Origin: Microbacterium maritypicum MF109
GTDB lineage: Bacteria; Actinomycetota; Actinomycetes; Actinomycetales; Microbacteriaceae
Length of the DNA stretch: 61,322 nt
Assembly (NCBI RefSeq): GCF_000455825.1
Contig: NZ_ATAO01000035.1
Location: forward strand, 1-61,322
Direction: 5' to 3'
The translations under genes were made by a program, and so were the position numbers. Of the stretch, positions 34,233 through 43,299 are shown in pieces (position 1 is the stretch's first letter; each line of letters begins with the position of its first letter). Under the pieces are notes generated by a model, which saw only the letters and a list, made by a program, of their open reading frames with translations, was not told the DNA's origin and searched no databases.

Positions 34233-34802
34233 ATGACCTCTCTTCTCACGGGCCCCGACGCCCGCGACCGCTGCGCCTGGGTGGGCGACGACGACGAGTA
34301 CCGCCGCTATCACGACGAGGAGTGGGGCACGCCCCTGCACGGCGATCGTGCGCTGTTCGAGAAGATGGCGCTCGAGGGCTTCCAGGCGGGGCTCTCGTGG
34401 ATCACGATCCTGCGCAAGCGACCGCGGTTCCGCGAGGTGTTCGCAGGATTCGAGCCCGGGATCGTCGCGGAGTACGACGAGTCCGACGTCGAGCGTCTGA
34501 TGGGCGATGCCGGCATCGTCCGCAACCGCGCGAAGATCGAGGCGACCATCGGCAACGCCCGCATCGTCCGGGGCATGGCCGAGGGCGAGTTCGACGCGCT
34601 CATGTGGTCGTTCGCTCCGACGGCCGCGGGTGATCGCCCGGCATCCTTCGCCGACGTCCCGGCGGTCACGCCGGAATCGACCGCGCTGAGCACAGAGCTG
34701 CGCCGTCGCGGATTCCGCTTCGTCGGGCCGACCACGATGTACGCGCTGATGCAGTCGGGCGGGATGGTCGACGACCACATCTCGGGGTGCTGGCGAGCCT
34801 GA
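34233..34802 (+). CDS. tag: DNA-3-methyladenine glycosylase I
   Basis: A 189-residue Tag-family base-excision enzyme that removes 3-methyladenine from alkylated DNA. It shows the family start RCAWVGDDDEYRRYHDEEWG, the core LFEKMALEGFQAGLSWITIL, and C-terminal GPTTMYALMQSGGMVDDHISGCW. Zinc ligands are the N-terminal Cys and His, and His and Cys in DHISGC. It is a single gene; the next gene starts a new transcription unit. Confidence 0.95.
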   Translation: MTSLLTGPDARDRCAWVGDDDEYRRYHDEEWGTPLHGDRALFEKMALEGFQAGLSWITILRKRPRFREVFAGFEPGIVAEYDESDVERLMGDAGIVRNRAKIEATIGNARIVRGMAEGEFDALMWSFAPTAAGDRPASFADVPAVTPESTALSTELRRRGFRFVGPTTMYALMQSGGMVDDHISGCWRA

Positions 34803-34809
34803 CCCTCGG

Positions 34810-34858
34810 CGATGGGCAAATATCCCCATCGAGCAGTATTCCAGGACGCAGTTAGGAT
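34810..34858 (+). promoter_or_regulatory. shared dyad (GATGGG-N8-CCCATC) and promoter of the stalk/T7SS-like operon
   Basis: GATGGG (34811-34816) and CCCATC (34825-34830) form a perfect inverted repeat, extended by one C-G pair to 34810-34831. TAGGAT (34853-34858) is a plausible -10, centred 35.0 bp downstream of the dyad centre. The same dyad with the same spacing to TAGAGT occurs at 58371-58418. The dyad abuts the -35 position, a place typical of activators. The start codon at 34933 lies about 70 bp beyond. Confidence 0.65.
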
Positions 34859-34932
34859 GAACGGGTGCTCGGTGGGCCCGTCGGGACTGCACAGGAGCAA
34901 TCGAAGAGTGTCACCCTGGGGGGGAACCGGGA

Positions 34933-37900
34933 ATGAAGGCGTTGTCATGGATGCGCGCACGACCGAAGACGCTGGCGTCGGCCGCCGGCGTCACCGTCGG
35001 CGTCATCGCCATCACCACGATGGCTTTCACCTATGAGGGATTCCCGACCACCAAGGTCGATCTGAACGACGGCGGCGTCTGGATCACCAAGACCTCGAGC
35101 CTGCTCGTCGGGCACTTCAACAACGAGTCGACCGTCCTCGACGGTGGCCTGCGCACCACGGGTGAGAACTACGACATCCTGCAGGACACGAGCAACATCC
35201 TCGTCGTCGATGAGAACGCCTCGACCCTGACCGCCGTCGATCCGGCACGCGTCTCGCTCAACGACTCCGCGAAGGTCCCCTCCTCCTCGAAGGTCGCGCT
35301 GGGCAACCGCACGGCCGCGATCCTCGACCAGAAGACCGGCGAGCTCTGGGTCGTTCCGGCGCAGGGTGTCTCCTCCTTCGAGGCCGAGGTCAACGAGCCG
35401 GTGGCGGAGCTGGGAGCCGGTGCCGACGTGGCGGTGGCCAAGGACGGCACCGTCTTCGGACTCGCGCCGGAGCGCGGCGAGGTCGTCACCGTCCCTGTGG
35501 ACAACGAGGGGGAGGCGCTCGACGCCTCCGCAGCCTCGGTCGGCGATCTCGATGCGGCCGCGAAGCCGACCATCACAGCCGTTGGACGCACACCGGTCGT
35601 GCTCGATCGCGCCGCCGGGGTCGTGACCTCGCCCGGTGGCATGCGCACCGAGATCCGCGGTGCCGACAAGGCGGTCCTGCAGCAGTCGTCCGAGAACACC
35701 GACGCGGTGGCGATCTCGACTGCGAACGCCCTCGTCAGCGTCCCCCTCGACGGCAGCGAGCCGACCGAGGTCGACGCGGGGGGCGACGGCACCGCGGCCG
35801 CTCCCGTCTGGCTGCGCGGATGCACCTACGGCGCGTGGGCCGGCACGGCGACCTTCATCCGCGAGTGCCCGGGCACGACCAACGACGTCAACGCCCAGGT
35901 CGAGGGCGCCGAAGACGCGAAGAGCCTCGTGTTCCGTGTCAACCGCGACGTCATCATCCTCAACGACGCCGTGGGCGGCGCGGCCTGGCTGGCCAACGAG
36001 AGTCTGCAGCGCGTCGACAACTGGAACGACCTCACCCCGCCGGAAGGCGAGACCGAGAACGAGGACGACTCGACCGAGGAGACCGTCGAGACGACGCTCC
36101 CGGAGCGCAAGGAGGAGAACACTCCTCCGATCGCCGAGGACGACACCTTCGGCGTGCGCCCCGGTGTCACGACCATGCTCCCGGTGCTCGACAACGACAA
36201 CGACCCCGACGGCGACGTCCTGGTCGCCACGCTCGCCGAGGCCCAGCCCGCGATCGGCACGATCCAGCAGGTGCAGAACGGCGGATCACTGCAGATCGCG
36301 GTCGAGGAGGGCGCGTCCGGCTCGACGACGTTCACCTACGAGGCCGATGACGGCCGCGGTGGCAAGGACACGGCGGCCGTCACGCTGACCGTCTTCGACA
36401 AGAGCGTCAACACCGCCCCTGTCCCCAAGCGCAGGACGACCTTGACGGTCGAGACCGGCGGCACGATCTCGTACAACATCCTCCCGGACTGGATCGACCC
36501 GGAGGGCGACGACGTCTACCTCAAGGACGTGGTCGCCGCTCCCGGAGACGAGGTCGACTTCAACACCGACGGTCAGATCACCTACAAGGCCACGGCGAGC
36601 CAGCAGGGGCACAAGGAGGTGCAGGTCACGGTCGCCGACGGATACGGCGAGACGGCCACCGCCACGGTGATCCTCGACGTGCGGCCGGAGGGCTCGACGA
36701 AGCCGAAGACCAACGCCGACCACGTCGTCACCCGCGTCGGCGAGCAGGTCACGGTGGCGCCGCTCGCCAACGACACCAGCTCGGGCCGAGAGCTGCTGCG
36801 TCTCGGGCGCGTGAACGAGGTCCCCGGCGCGACCATCGTGACCGACGGCCCCAACAAGACGTTCACATTCACCGCCGATGCCCCCGGCACCTACTACGTG
36901 CTGTATCTCGCGACCGCCGGTCCCGAGAACGGCGAGGGGATCGTGCGCGTCGACGTGCTGGAGGCGAGCGAGACGGATCTGCCCCCTGTCGCCGTGCGCG
37001 ACGTGGCGCTGCTGCCGACCGGTGGTGACGTGCTCATCGGTGTGCTCGCGAACGATGTCGACCCCGCCGGCGGTATCCTCGTCGTGCAGTCGGTCTCGAT
37101 CGAGGACGACTCCGGCGTCTCGGTGTCGGTCATCAACCATGAGACCCTCCGTATCACCGACCAGGGATCGCTCACCGATCAGGCTCGCATCAAGTACCGG
37201 ATCTCGAACGGTTCCAAGTCGGCCGAGGGCGAGGTCGTGGTGATCCCGATCCCCGCGCCCGACCAGCTCCTCCAGCCGGTCGTGAACGACGACACCGCGA
37301 TCGTGCGTGCCGGCGACGTCGTCACCATCCCGGTGCTCGACAACGACACGCATCCGAACGACGACGTCATGCACGTCGTGCCCGAGCTGGTCGAGCCCCT
37401 CGTCGACCCGGAAGACGGCGAGGCGTTCGTCTCGCAGGACACGATCCGCTTCAAGGCCGGACCCGTCGCGAAGACGGTCTATCTGACGTATGAGGCCGTC
37501 GACTCCCGCCAGCAGAAGGACGCCGGCTACGTCACGATTCAGATCCTCCCCGTCGACGCGGACACCAACGCCGCTCCACGCCCTCAGGATCTCGTTGCGC
37601 GCGTGCTCGCCGGATCCACCGCGAACATCGCCGTGCCTCTGGACGGCATCGACGCCGACGGCGACTCGGTCGAGCTGATCGACATCGCCTCCAGCCCCAC
37701 GAAGGGCCGCATCACCGAGACCGCGCAGAACTACTTCACCTACGAGGCGTTCGACGACTCCTCCGGTGTCGATGTGTTCCGCTATCGAGTGCGCGACCGC
37801 CTCGGCAAGGAGGGCATCGCCACGATCCGCGTGGGCATCGCTCCGGGCGAGCAGGTCAACCAGAGGCCCTTCGCGGTGAAGGATGCCGTGGTCGTGCGAC

Positions 37901-40900
37901 CCGGCCGTGAGATCTCGGTACCGGTGATGCTCAACGACTCCGACCCCGAGGGCGACAAGATCAGTCTCGTCAAGGACGGTCTCGAGGTTCCGACCGACAC
38001 GGGGATCACGGCCCGCGTCTCGGGTGACCGCGTGCTGGTGCAGGCGCCGAACCGCGAGCTCGAGACGTCGCTGCAGTACACGATCCGCGATGCGCGGGGC
38101 GCGGAAGCCACCGCGGCCCTGCAGATCACGGTCGACGAGGACGTGCCGTTGCAGGCGCCCGTCGCGCGAGACGACCGCGTGCGCCCGACCGACCTCACCG
38201 ACGGCACGATGAGTGCCGACCTCGACATCCTCAAGAACGACGAGGACCCGGACGGCACGACCGACCGCCTCAAGCTCGCGCTCGGTGAAGGCGCCACGCA
38301 GCTCGAGAACGGCAAGGTGCGGGTCACCGTGACGGAGAACCTGCAGCTCATCCGCTACACGATCACCGACCAGGACGAACTGGCCGCATCGGCCTTCATC
38401 TTCGTTCCCGCCGAAGCGGACCTCCGGCCGATCCTCGACTCGACGAAGCCGCTCGAGGTCATGAGCGGCGAGACCAAGGAGATCCCCCTCTCGAAATTCG
38501 TCACCGTCGCCGGCGGCGGTACGGCTCGGATCACCGAACACGCCAAGGTCACCGCCGTGTATGCGAACGGCGACGACCTCGTGAAGGACGAGACGACGCT
38601 GGTCTACACCTCGGCCGACGGGTACTTCGGACAGGACTCGCTCACCTTCGAGGTCACCGACGGCACGGGCCCCGACGACCCCGAGGGCCGCACGGCGACG
38701 CTGAGCATCCCGATCAACGTGCTGCCGCCGGAGAACCAGCAGCCGGTGTTCACGGGGGCAGAGGTCATCGTCGCCCCGGGGGAGAAGGCGTCGACGCTCG
38801 ACCTCGCTGCGCTCACGACCGATCCCGATCCGGAGGACGAGGGCACGCACAGGTACAAGTACGTCAGCGGCGCCGGCAAGGGCATCACCGCCAAGATCGA
38901 TGGCTCGAAGCTGCTCGTGGAAGCGTCGTCGGATGTCGAGAAGGGCACGGTCGCCTCGCTCAAGCTCGAGATCACCGACGGAACGACCGAGGCGGTCGAA
39001 GGCACCGTGACCGTGCGCGTCGGCGCGTCGACCCGCCCACTGCCCGCGGCCAACACCGACACGATCTCGGAAGCGGATCAGGGCAAGAGCATCACGGTGC
39101 CCGTGCTCGCGAACGACTACAACCCGTTCCCGGAGACGCCGCTCAAGCTGATGACGGCCGCCACGGAGTCGGGCTCCGGCGGCGCGGCCGTCAAGGGCGA
39201 TCAGGTGGTCGTCACGCCCGACCCCAGCTTCGTCGGGACCATGGTCGTGCGCTATCGCATCCAGGACGCGACGAAGGATGCCGAGCGCGAAGCCAACGGG
39301 CAGATCATCGTCACGGTGCAGGGTGTTCCGGACGCGCCGGGAACCCCTCTCGTCTCGAGCGTGCAGGACCGTACCGTCGTCGTCTCCTACGGGGCGCCGG
39401 CGAACAACGGCGCCGAGATCACGAAGTACACGGTGAAGTCCGTCAGCGGCAACCCGTACTCGAAGGAGTGCCGCTCCACCACCTGCACGCTGGACGGCTT
39501 GACCAACAACGTCGAATACACCTTCCAGGTGACCGCGACGAACCGCGTCGGCGAGTCGAAGCCGTCAGGCTCGTCGGCGGTCGCCCGTCCGGACGCTCGG
39601 CCCGACACCCCGAACCCGCCGACCCTCGCCTTCGGCGACAAGTCGCTCAAGGTCTCCTGGGCCACCCCGACAACTCCCGGATCTCCTGTCGAGAGCTACA
39701 CGCTGGAGATCTCCCCGGCTCCGCCGTCCGGGGTCTCGCAGAAGCAGGCCACCGGGAACTCGATGACCTGGGAGGGGCTCGAGAACGGCGGCATCTACCA
39801 GGTGCGCGTGCAGGCTCACAACCGCGCGCCCGAGCCGTCGAGCTGGAGCGGCTGGTCGGCGTCGGAGGTACCGGCAGGTCCTCCGATGCCCGCGGCCGCC
39901 CCCACCGTCGCGCAGCTGCAGGCCGTGGGCAGCCAGGCGCAGATGCAGGTGAGCTGGGTGCCGGGGAATCCCAACGGTGATCCGATCGACTCCTTCGAAC
40001 TGCAGGTATGGGAGGGCGGAACGCTCCGCAACACACTCACCCCGGGGGCGTCCATACGGTCGCAAGCGGTCTCGGTCCCGACATCAGAGGTGCCGTACAC
40101 CTACCGCATCCGTGCCCAGAACAAGGCGGGCTGGGGCGACTGGAGCCCCATGTCGGCACCGCGCCGCGGTGTGAACAAGCCCGACGCTCCTGTTCTCTCG
40201 GCCGTCACGCCGGGCGATCGCTCGCTCACTCTCACCTGGTCGCGGAGCGCCCTCAACGGCGCGAAGACGACCGAGGTGCAGTACCAGTACTCGATCAACG
40301 GCGGCAGCAGCTGGGCGGCGATGCCGGGCAACAACGTGGTCACCGGACTCGCCAACGGAACCAACTACAACGTGCGGGTGCGCGCGGTCGCGACGGTCGA
40401 CGGGTCGACGTACGCGAGCGATCCCTCCGGACAGATCGTCGGCAACCCGTACGGTCCGCTGAAGCAGCCGGCGGTCAGCGCTTCGCAGAACCCCACCAGC
40501 GTCACCTTCAACTGGGACGCGGGGCCCGCCGCGAACGGCCGCTCCATCAAGACCGTCCGCATCCGCATCGACGGCGGCGGCTGGCAGAACGTCGCCGCCA
40601 GCGGCAGCCGTACGGTCGGCGACGGGTACAGCCAGCGACACACGATCGACGTCGAGGTCACCGACCAGGCAGGCCAGCAGATCACCCGATCCGCGGAGCA
40701 GACGTCCGGACCGAAGCCCGACCCGCGCGCCTGGGTCACCTCGACCGGAAACGCGAACGGACAGCCCAACTGCAACGACGGCACGTGCGCATACTTCTAC
40801 CTCACCGGCCGCGGCTTCCCGGCGAACTCCAGCATGTGGGTGCAGTGCGCCAGCAACGCGCCGCCTCCCTACGGCGGCACATTCGGCGGACGGACCGTCA

Positions 40901-41022
40901 CGACCGACGGCAACGGCAACATCGATCAGCAGCTCGGCTGCTACCTCGGCATGCGCCGCGGGACGATCGAGGCCTGGGTCGTGATGGACGGCAAGGAATA
41001 CGAACACAAGGTCTGGCAGTGA
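34933..41022 (+). CDS. giant membrane-anchored Ig-like/FN3 stalk protein (PFNA-cluster FN3-type)
   Basis: A 2029-residue protein. One N-terminal membrane helix (about 14-33, TLASAAGVTVGVIAITTMAF) is not followed by a cleavage-like site, so it is probably a membrane-anchored outside protein. Residues 40-370 look like a beta-propeller (repeated short strands, VVDENASTLTAVDPA). About eleven Ig-like or cadherin-like units follow (395-1460), with recurring VLDNDNDPDGD-type motifs, then about five FN3 domains (1465-1930), then a small Cys-containing C-terminal domain (CNDGTCAYFYLTGRGFP). It resembles FN3 proteins of the bifidobacterial PFNA cluster. It may sense or bind outside ligands, or form a stalk around the secretion machine. 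MoxR follows 43 bp after. Confidence 0.85.
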   Translation: MKALSWMRARPKTLASAAGVTVGVIAITTMAFTYEGFPTTKVDLNDGGVWITKTSSLLVGHFNNESTVLDGGLRTTGENYDILQDTSNILVVDENASTLTAVDPARVSLNDSAKVPSSSKVALGNRTAAILDQKTGELWVVPAQGVSSFEAEVNEPVAELGAGADVAVAKDGTVFGLAPERGEVVTVPVDNEGEALDASAASVGDLDAAAKPTITAVGRTPVVLDRAAGVVTSPGGMRTEIRGADKAVLQQSSENTDAVAISTANALVSVPLDGSEPTEVDAGGDGTAAAPVWLRGCTYGAWAGTATFIRECPGTTNDVNAQVEGAEDAKSLVFRVNRDVIILNDAVGGAAWLANESLQRVDNWNDLTPPEGETENEDDSTEETVETTLPERKEENTPPIAEDDTFGVRPGVTTMLPVLDNDNDPDGDVLVATLAEAQPAIGTIQQVQNGGSLQIAVEEGASGSTTFTYEADDGRGGKDTAAVTLTVFDKSVNTAPVPKRRTTLTVETGGTISYNILPDWIDPEGDDVYLKDVVAAPGDEVDFNTDGQITYKATASQQGHKEVQVTVADGYGETATATVILDVRPEGSTKPKTNADHVVTRVGEQVTVAPLANDTSSGRELLRLGRVNEVPGATIVTDGPNKTFTFTADAPGTYYVLYLATAGPENGEGIVRVDVLEASETDLPPVAVRDVALLPTGGDVLIGVLANDVDPAGGILVVQSVSIEDDSGVSVSVINHETLRITDQGSLTDQARIKYRISNGSKSAEGEVVVIPIPAPDQLLQPVVNDDTAIVRAGDVVTIPVLDNDTHPNDDVMHVVPELVEPLVDPEDGEAFVSQDTIRFKAGPVAKTVYLTYEAVDSRQQKDAGYVTIQILPVDADTNAAPRPQDLVARVLAGSTANIAVPLDGIDADGDSVELIDIASSPTKGRITETAQNYFTYEAFDDSSGVDVFRYRVRDRLGKEGIATIRVGIAPGEQVNQRPFAVKDAVVVRPGREISVPVMLNDSDPEGDKISLVKDGLEVPTDTGITARVSGDRVLVQAPNRELETSLQYTIRDARGAEATAALQITVDEDVPLQAPVARDDRVRPTDLTDGTMSADLDILKNDEDPDGTTDRLKLALGEGATQLENGKVRVTVTENLQLIRYTITDQDELAASAFIFVPAEADLRPILDSTKPLEVMSGETKEIPLSKFVTVAGGGTARITEHAKVTAVYANGDDLVKDETTLVYTSADGYFGQDSLTFEVTDGTGPDDPEGRTATLSIPINVLPPENQQPVFTGAEVIVAPGEKASTLDLAALTTDPDPEDEGTHRYKYVSGAGKGITAKIDGSKLLVEASSDVEKGTVASLKLEITDGTTEAVEGTVTVRVGASTRPLPAANTDTISEADQGKSITVPVLANDYNPFPETPLKLMTAATESGSGGAAVKGDQVVVTPDPSFVGTMVVRYRIQDATKDAEREANGQIIVTVQGVPDAPGTPLVSSVQDRTVVVSYGAPANNGAEITKYTVKSVSGNPYSKECRSTTCTLDGLTNNVEYTFQVTATNRVGESKPSGSSAVARPDARPDTPNPPTLAFGDKSLKVSWATPTTPGSPVESYTLEISPAPPSGVSQKQATGNSMTWEGLENGGIYQVRVQAHNRAPEPSSWSGWSASEVPAGPPMPAAAPTVAQLQAVGSQAQMQVSWVPGNPNGDPIDSFELQVWEGGTLRNTLTPGASIRSQAVSVPTSEVPYTYRIRAQNKAGWGDWSPMSAPRRGVNKPDAPVLSAVTPGDRSLTLTWSRSALNGAKTTEVQYQYSINGGSSWAAMPGNNVVTGLANGTNYNVRVRAVATVDGSTYASDPSGQIVGNPYGPLKQPAVSASQNPTSVTFNWDAGPAANGRSIKTVRIRIDGGGWQNVAASGSRTVGDGYSQRHTIDVEVTDQAGQQITRSAEQTSGPKPDPRAWVTSTGNANGQPNCNDGTCAYFYLTGRGFPANSSMWVQCASNAPPPYGGTFGGRTVTTDGNGNIDQQLGCYLGMRRGTIEAWVVMDGKEYEHKVWQ

Positions 41023-41065
41023 TGCCGCGCGACACCTCTCCACGAGAACAAGGAACGACACCCTC

Positions 41066-42037
41066 ATGACAATGACCCCCGAGCAGGCCGCCTGGTTCCA
41101 GGGCACCTTCCAGCGCCTCGTCGAGAACATCGACAAGGCCGTGCAGGGCAAGCAGGAGATCGTCGGCCTCGTGCTGGCCTCGATGCTCGCCGAGGGCCAC
41201 GTGCTCCTCGAGGATGCACCGGGAACGGGCAAGACCAGCCTCGCCAAGGCGCTGGCCGCGACCGTGCAGGGCACCAGCGCGCGCATCCAGTTCACGCCCG
41301 ACCTGCTGCCGTCCGATGTCACCGGCGTGACGATCTACGATCAGCAGTCGCACCGCTTCGAGTTCCACAAGGGCCCGATCTTCGCGTCGATCGTGCTCGC
41401 CGACGAGATCAACCGCGCATCGCCCAAGACCCAGTCGGCGCTGCTCGAGGTCATGGAGGAGTCGCGCGTCACAGTCGACGGCGTCACGCACGAGGCCGGT
41501 CGCCCGTTCCTCGTGATCGCGACGCAGAACCCCATCGAGCAGGCGGGCACCTACAAGCTGCCCGAGGCGCAGCTCGACCGCTTCCTGATCAAGACGTCGA
41601 TCGGCTACCCCGACCTCGCCGTGACCGAGAGCATCCTCGCCGGTGCCTCTGACCGCAACCCCTCGGCCGGCCTGTCCGCGGTCATCACCACGAGCGCGGT
41701 GGCCGATATGGCCGACCTCGCCGCGACCGTGCACGTCGAGCCCGCCGTGCTCCGTTACGTGGCCGAGCTCGCCGAGGCCACGCGCGAGGACGGCGCCATC
41801 CGCCTCGGCGTCTCGGTGCGCGGGGCGATCGCGATGGTGCGCATGGCCAAGGTGTGGGCAGCGGCCCAGGGGCGCCACTTCGTGCTTCCCGACGACATCA
41901 AGGCCCTCGCCCGCCCGGTCTGGCAGCACCGCCTGCTTCTCGACGCCGAGGCCGAGTTCGCCGGCACCAGCAGCGACACCGTGATCGCCCGTGTTCTCGA
42001 CGCGGTGGCAGCGCCTCAGGCCCGAGTGGCGGCCTGA
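41066..42037 (+). CDS. MoxR-type AAA ATPase
   Basis: A 323-residue AAA+ ATPase with Walker A EDAPGTGKTS (Lys56), Walker B IVLADEINRA, sensor ATQNPIEQAGTYKLPEAQLDRF, and the C-terminal lid with DDIKALARPVWQHRL. MoxR proteins are chaperone-like ATPases that work with DUF58 (VWA-like) partners, the next gene. Its stop overlaps the DUF58 start by one base (TGATG). It is the AAA-ATPase of the PFNA-like module. Confidence 0.94.
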   Translation: MTMTPEQAAWFQGTFQRLVENIDKAVQGKQEIVGLVLASMLAEGHVLLEDAPGTGKTSLAKALAATVQGTSARIQFTPDLLPSDVTGVTIYDQQSHRFEFHKGPIFASIVLADEINRASPKTQSALLEVMEESRVTVDGVTHEAGRPFLVIATQNPIEQAGTYKLPEAQLDRFLIKTSIGYPDLAVTESILAGASDRNPSAGLSAVITTSAVADMADLAATVHVEPAVLRYVAELAEATREDGAIRLGVSVRGAIAMVRMAKVWAAAQGRHFVLPDDIKALARPVWQHRLLLDAEAEFAGTSSDTVIARVLDAVAAPQARVAA

Positions 42038-43299
42038 TGACCGCGGAGGCCCTTCCGGTGTCGACGCCGCAGATGGAGCGCGACGCCGGTTGGCGTGACA
42101 TCGCGGCCGTCCTCGGTGCGCGCGCCCTGACGCGCCTCCGCAAGATCACCTCCGCCGTCCGCCCGCTGGCCTGGGTGCTGATGGCTCTCGCCGTCGGCTT
42201 CTGGGTGCTCGGCCAGACCGCCGGATGGGCGGAGTTCACCATCGCCGCCGTCGTCATCGCGATCGCCGTGGTCCTGTGCGCGCTGTTCCTCATCGGCCGC
42301 ACCGCCTACGACGTCGCGCTCGACCTCGCCCGCACCCGTGTGGTCGTGGGAGAGCGCGCGGTCGGTGCCCTGACCCTCGCCAACCGCGGCACCAGGGCCA
42401 TCCTCCCGTCTCGTGTGGTGCTCCCCGTCGGTTCCGGACGCGGCGAGTTCGGCATCCAGCGACTCGCGCCGGGGGAGGAGGCGGAGGAACTCTTCGCGAT
42501 CCCCACCCAGAAGCGCGGCGTGGTCAAAGTGGGGCCGGTGAGCGTCGTGCGCGGCGACCCGCTGGGCCTGTTCGAGCGGGCTCACCGTCGTGACGACCCT
42601 GTCGACCTCTTCGTGCACCCGCGCACCGTGCTGTTCGACGGTCAGTCGCTCGGCTACCTGCGCGACCTCGAAGGGCTTCCCGCAGCGGATCTGTCTCGCG
42701 ACGATGTCTCGTTCCACGCCCTCCTGGAGTACCAGCCGGGCGACGACCTGCGTCACGTGCACTGGCGGTCGACGGCCCGCACCGGCACCATGATGGTCCG
42801 GCAGTACGAGGAGACCCGACGCTCGCACTTCGTGATCGGGCTCTCGCGCTCGCTCGCCGACTACGCCACCGAAGACGACTTCGAGCTCGGGGTCTCGGCT
42901 GCGGGGTCGATCGGCCTGCGCGCTCTGCGCGACTCTCAGCGCGTCGACATGCGCGTGCAGGGCCGGGAGCTTCCCGCGGGCACCGGCAAGCAGCTGCTCG
43001 ACTCGCTCTCGGCCGTGGAGAACAGCAAGCCGAAGGAGGGTGGCATCGCCGAGCTCGCGGGCGTCGTGGCCGCCACCATGCCGTTGGCGAGCGTGGTGGT
43101 CCTGGTCTGCGGCGCTCGGGTGAAGTCCGACGATCTCCGCCTCGCGTGCGCGCGTCTGCCGTTCGGCGCCCGTGTCCTCGTCGTGGTCGCCGACACCACG
43201 GCCTCCGCCCCGGCGCTGCGCCGCATCGGCGATGCCGACGTCGTCACGGTGGGTGCGCTCGAACAGGTCCCGCTCGCTCTGCAGAAGGTGCTCGCATGA
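42037..43299 (+). CDS. DUF58 domain membrane protein, MoxR partner
   Basis: A 420-residue protein. Two membrane helices (about 42-85) follow a basic N-terminus. The DUF58 signature lies in the middle, LLEYQPGDDLRHVHWRSTARTGTMMVRQYEE, and is followed by a VWA-like C-terminal half. DUF58 proteins pair with MoxR ATPases and often with transglutaminase-like membrane proteins in cell-envelope gene clusters. Its ATG overlaps the MoxR stop; its stop overlaps the next start by 4 bp. Its molecular activity is not known. Confidence 0.9.
   Translation: MTAEALPVSTPQMERDAGWRDIAAVLGARALTRLRKITSAVRPLAWVLMALAVGFWVLGQTAGWAEFTIAAVVIAIAVVLCALFLIGRTAYDVALDLARTRVVVGERAVGALTLANRGTRAILPSRVVLPVGSGRGEFGIQRLAPGEEAEELFAIPTQKRGVVKVGPVSVVRGDPLGLFERAHRRDDPVDLFVHPRTVLFDGQSLGYLRDLEGLPAADLSRDDVSFHALLEYQPGDDLRHVHWRSTARTGTMMVRQYEETRRSHFVIGLSRSLADYATEDDFELGVSAAGSIGLRALRDSQRVDMRVQGRELPAGTGKQLLDSLSAVENSKPKEGGIAELAGVVAATMPLASVVVLVCGARVKSDDLRLACARLPFGARVLVVVADTTASAPALRRIGDADVVTVGALEQVPLALQKVLA

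Noticed and set aside
34911..34920. TCACCCTGGG before the stalk gene, also at 58362-58371, as a second shared motif
   Set aside because: The two copies lie at very different distances from the dyads and start codons, so a 10-bp GC-rich match is probably chance.
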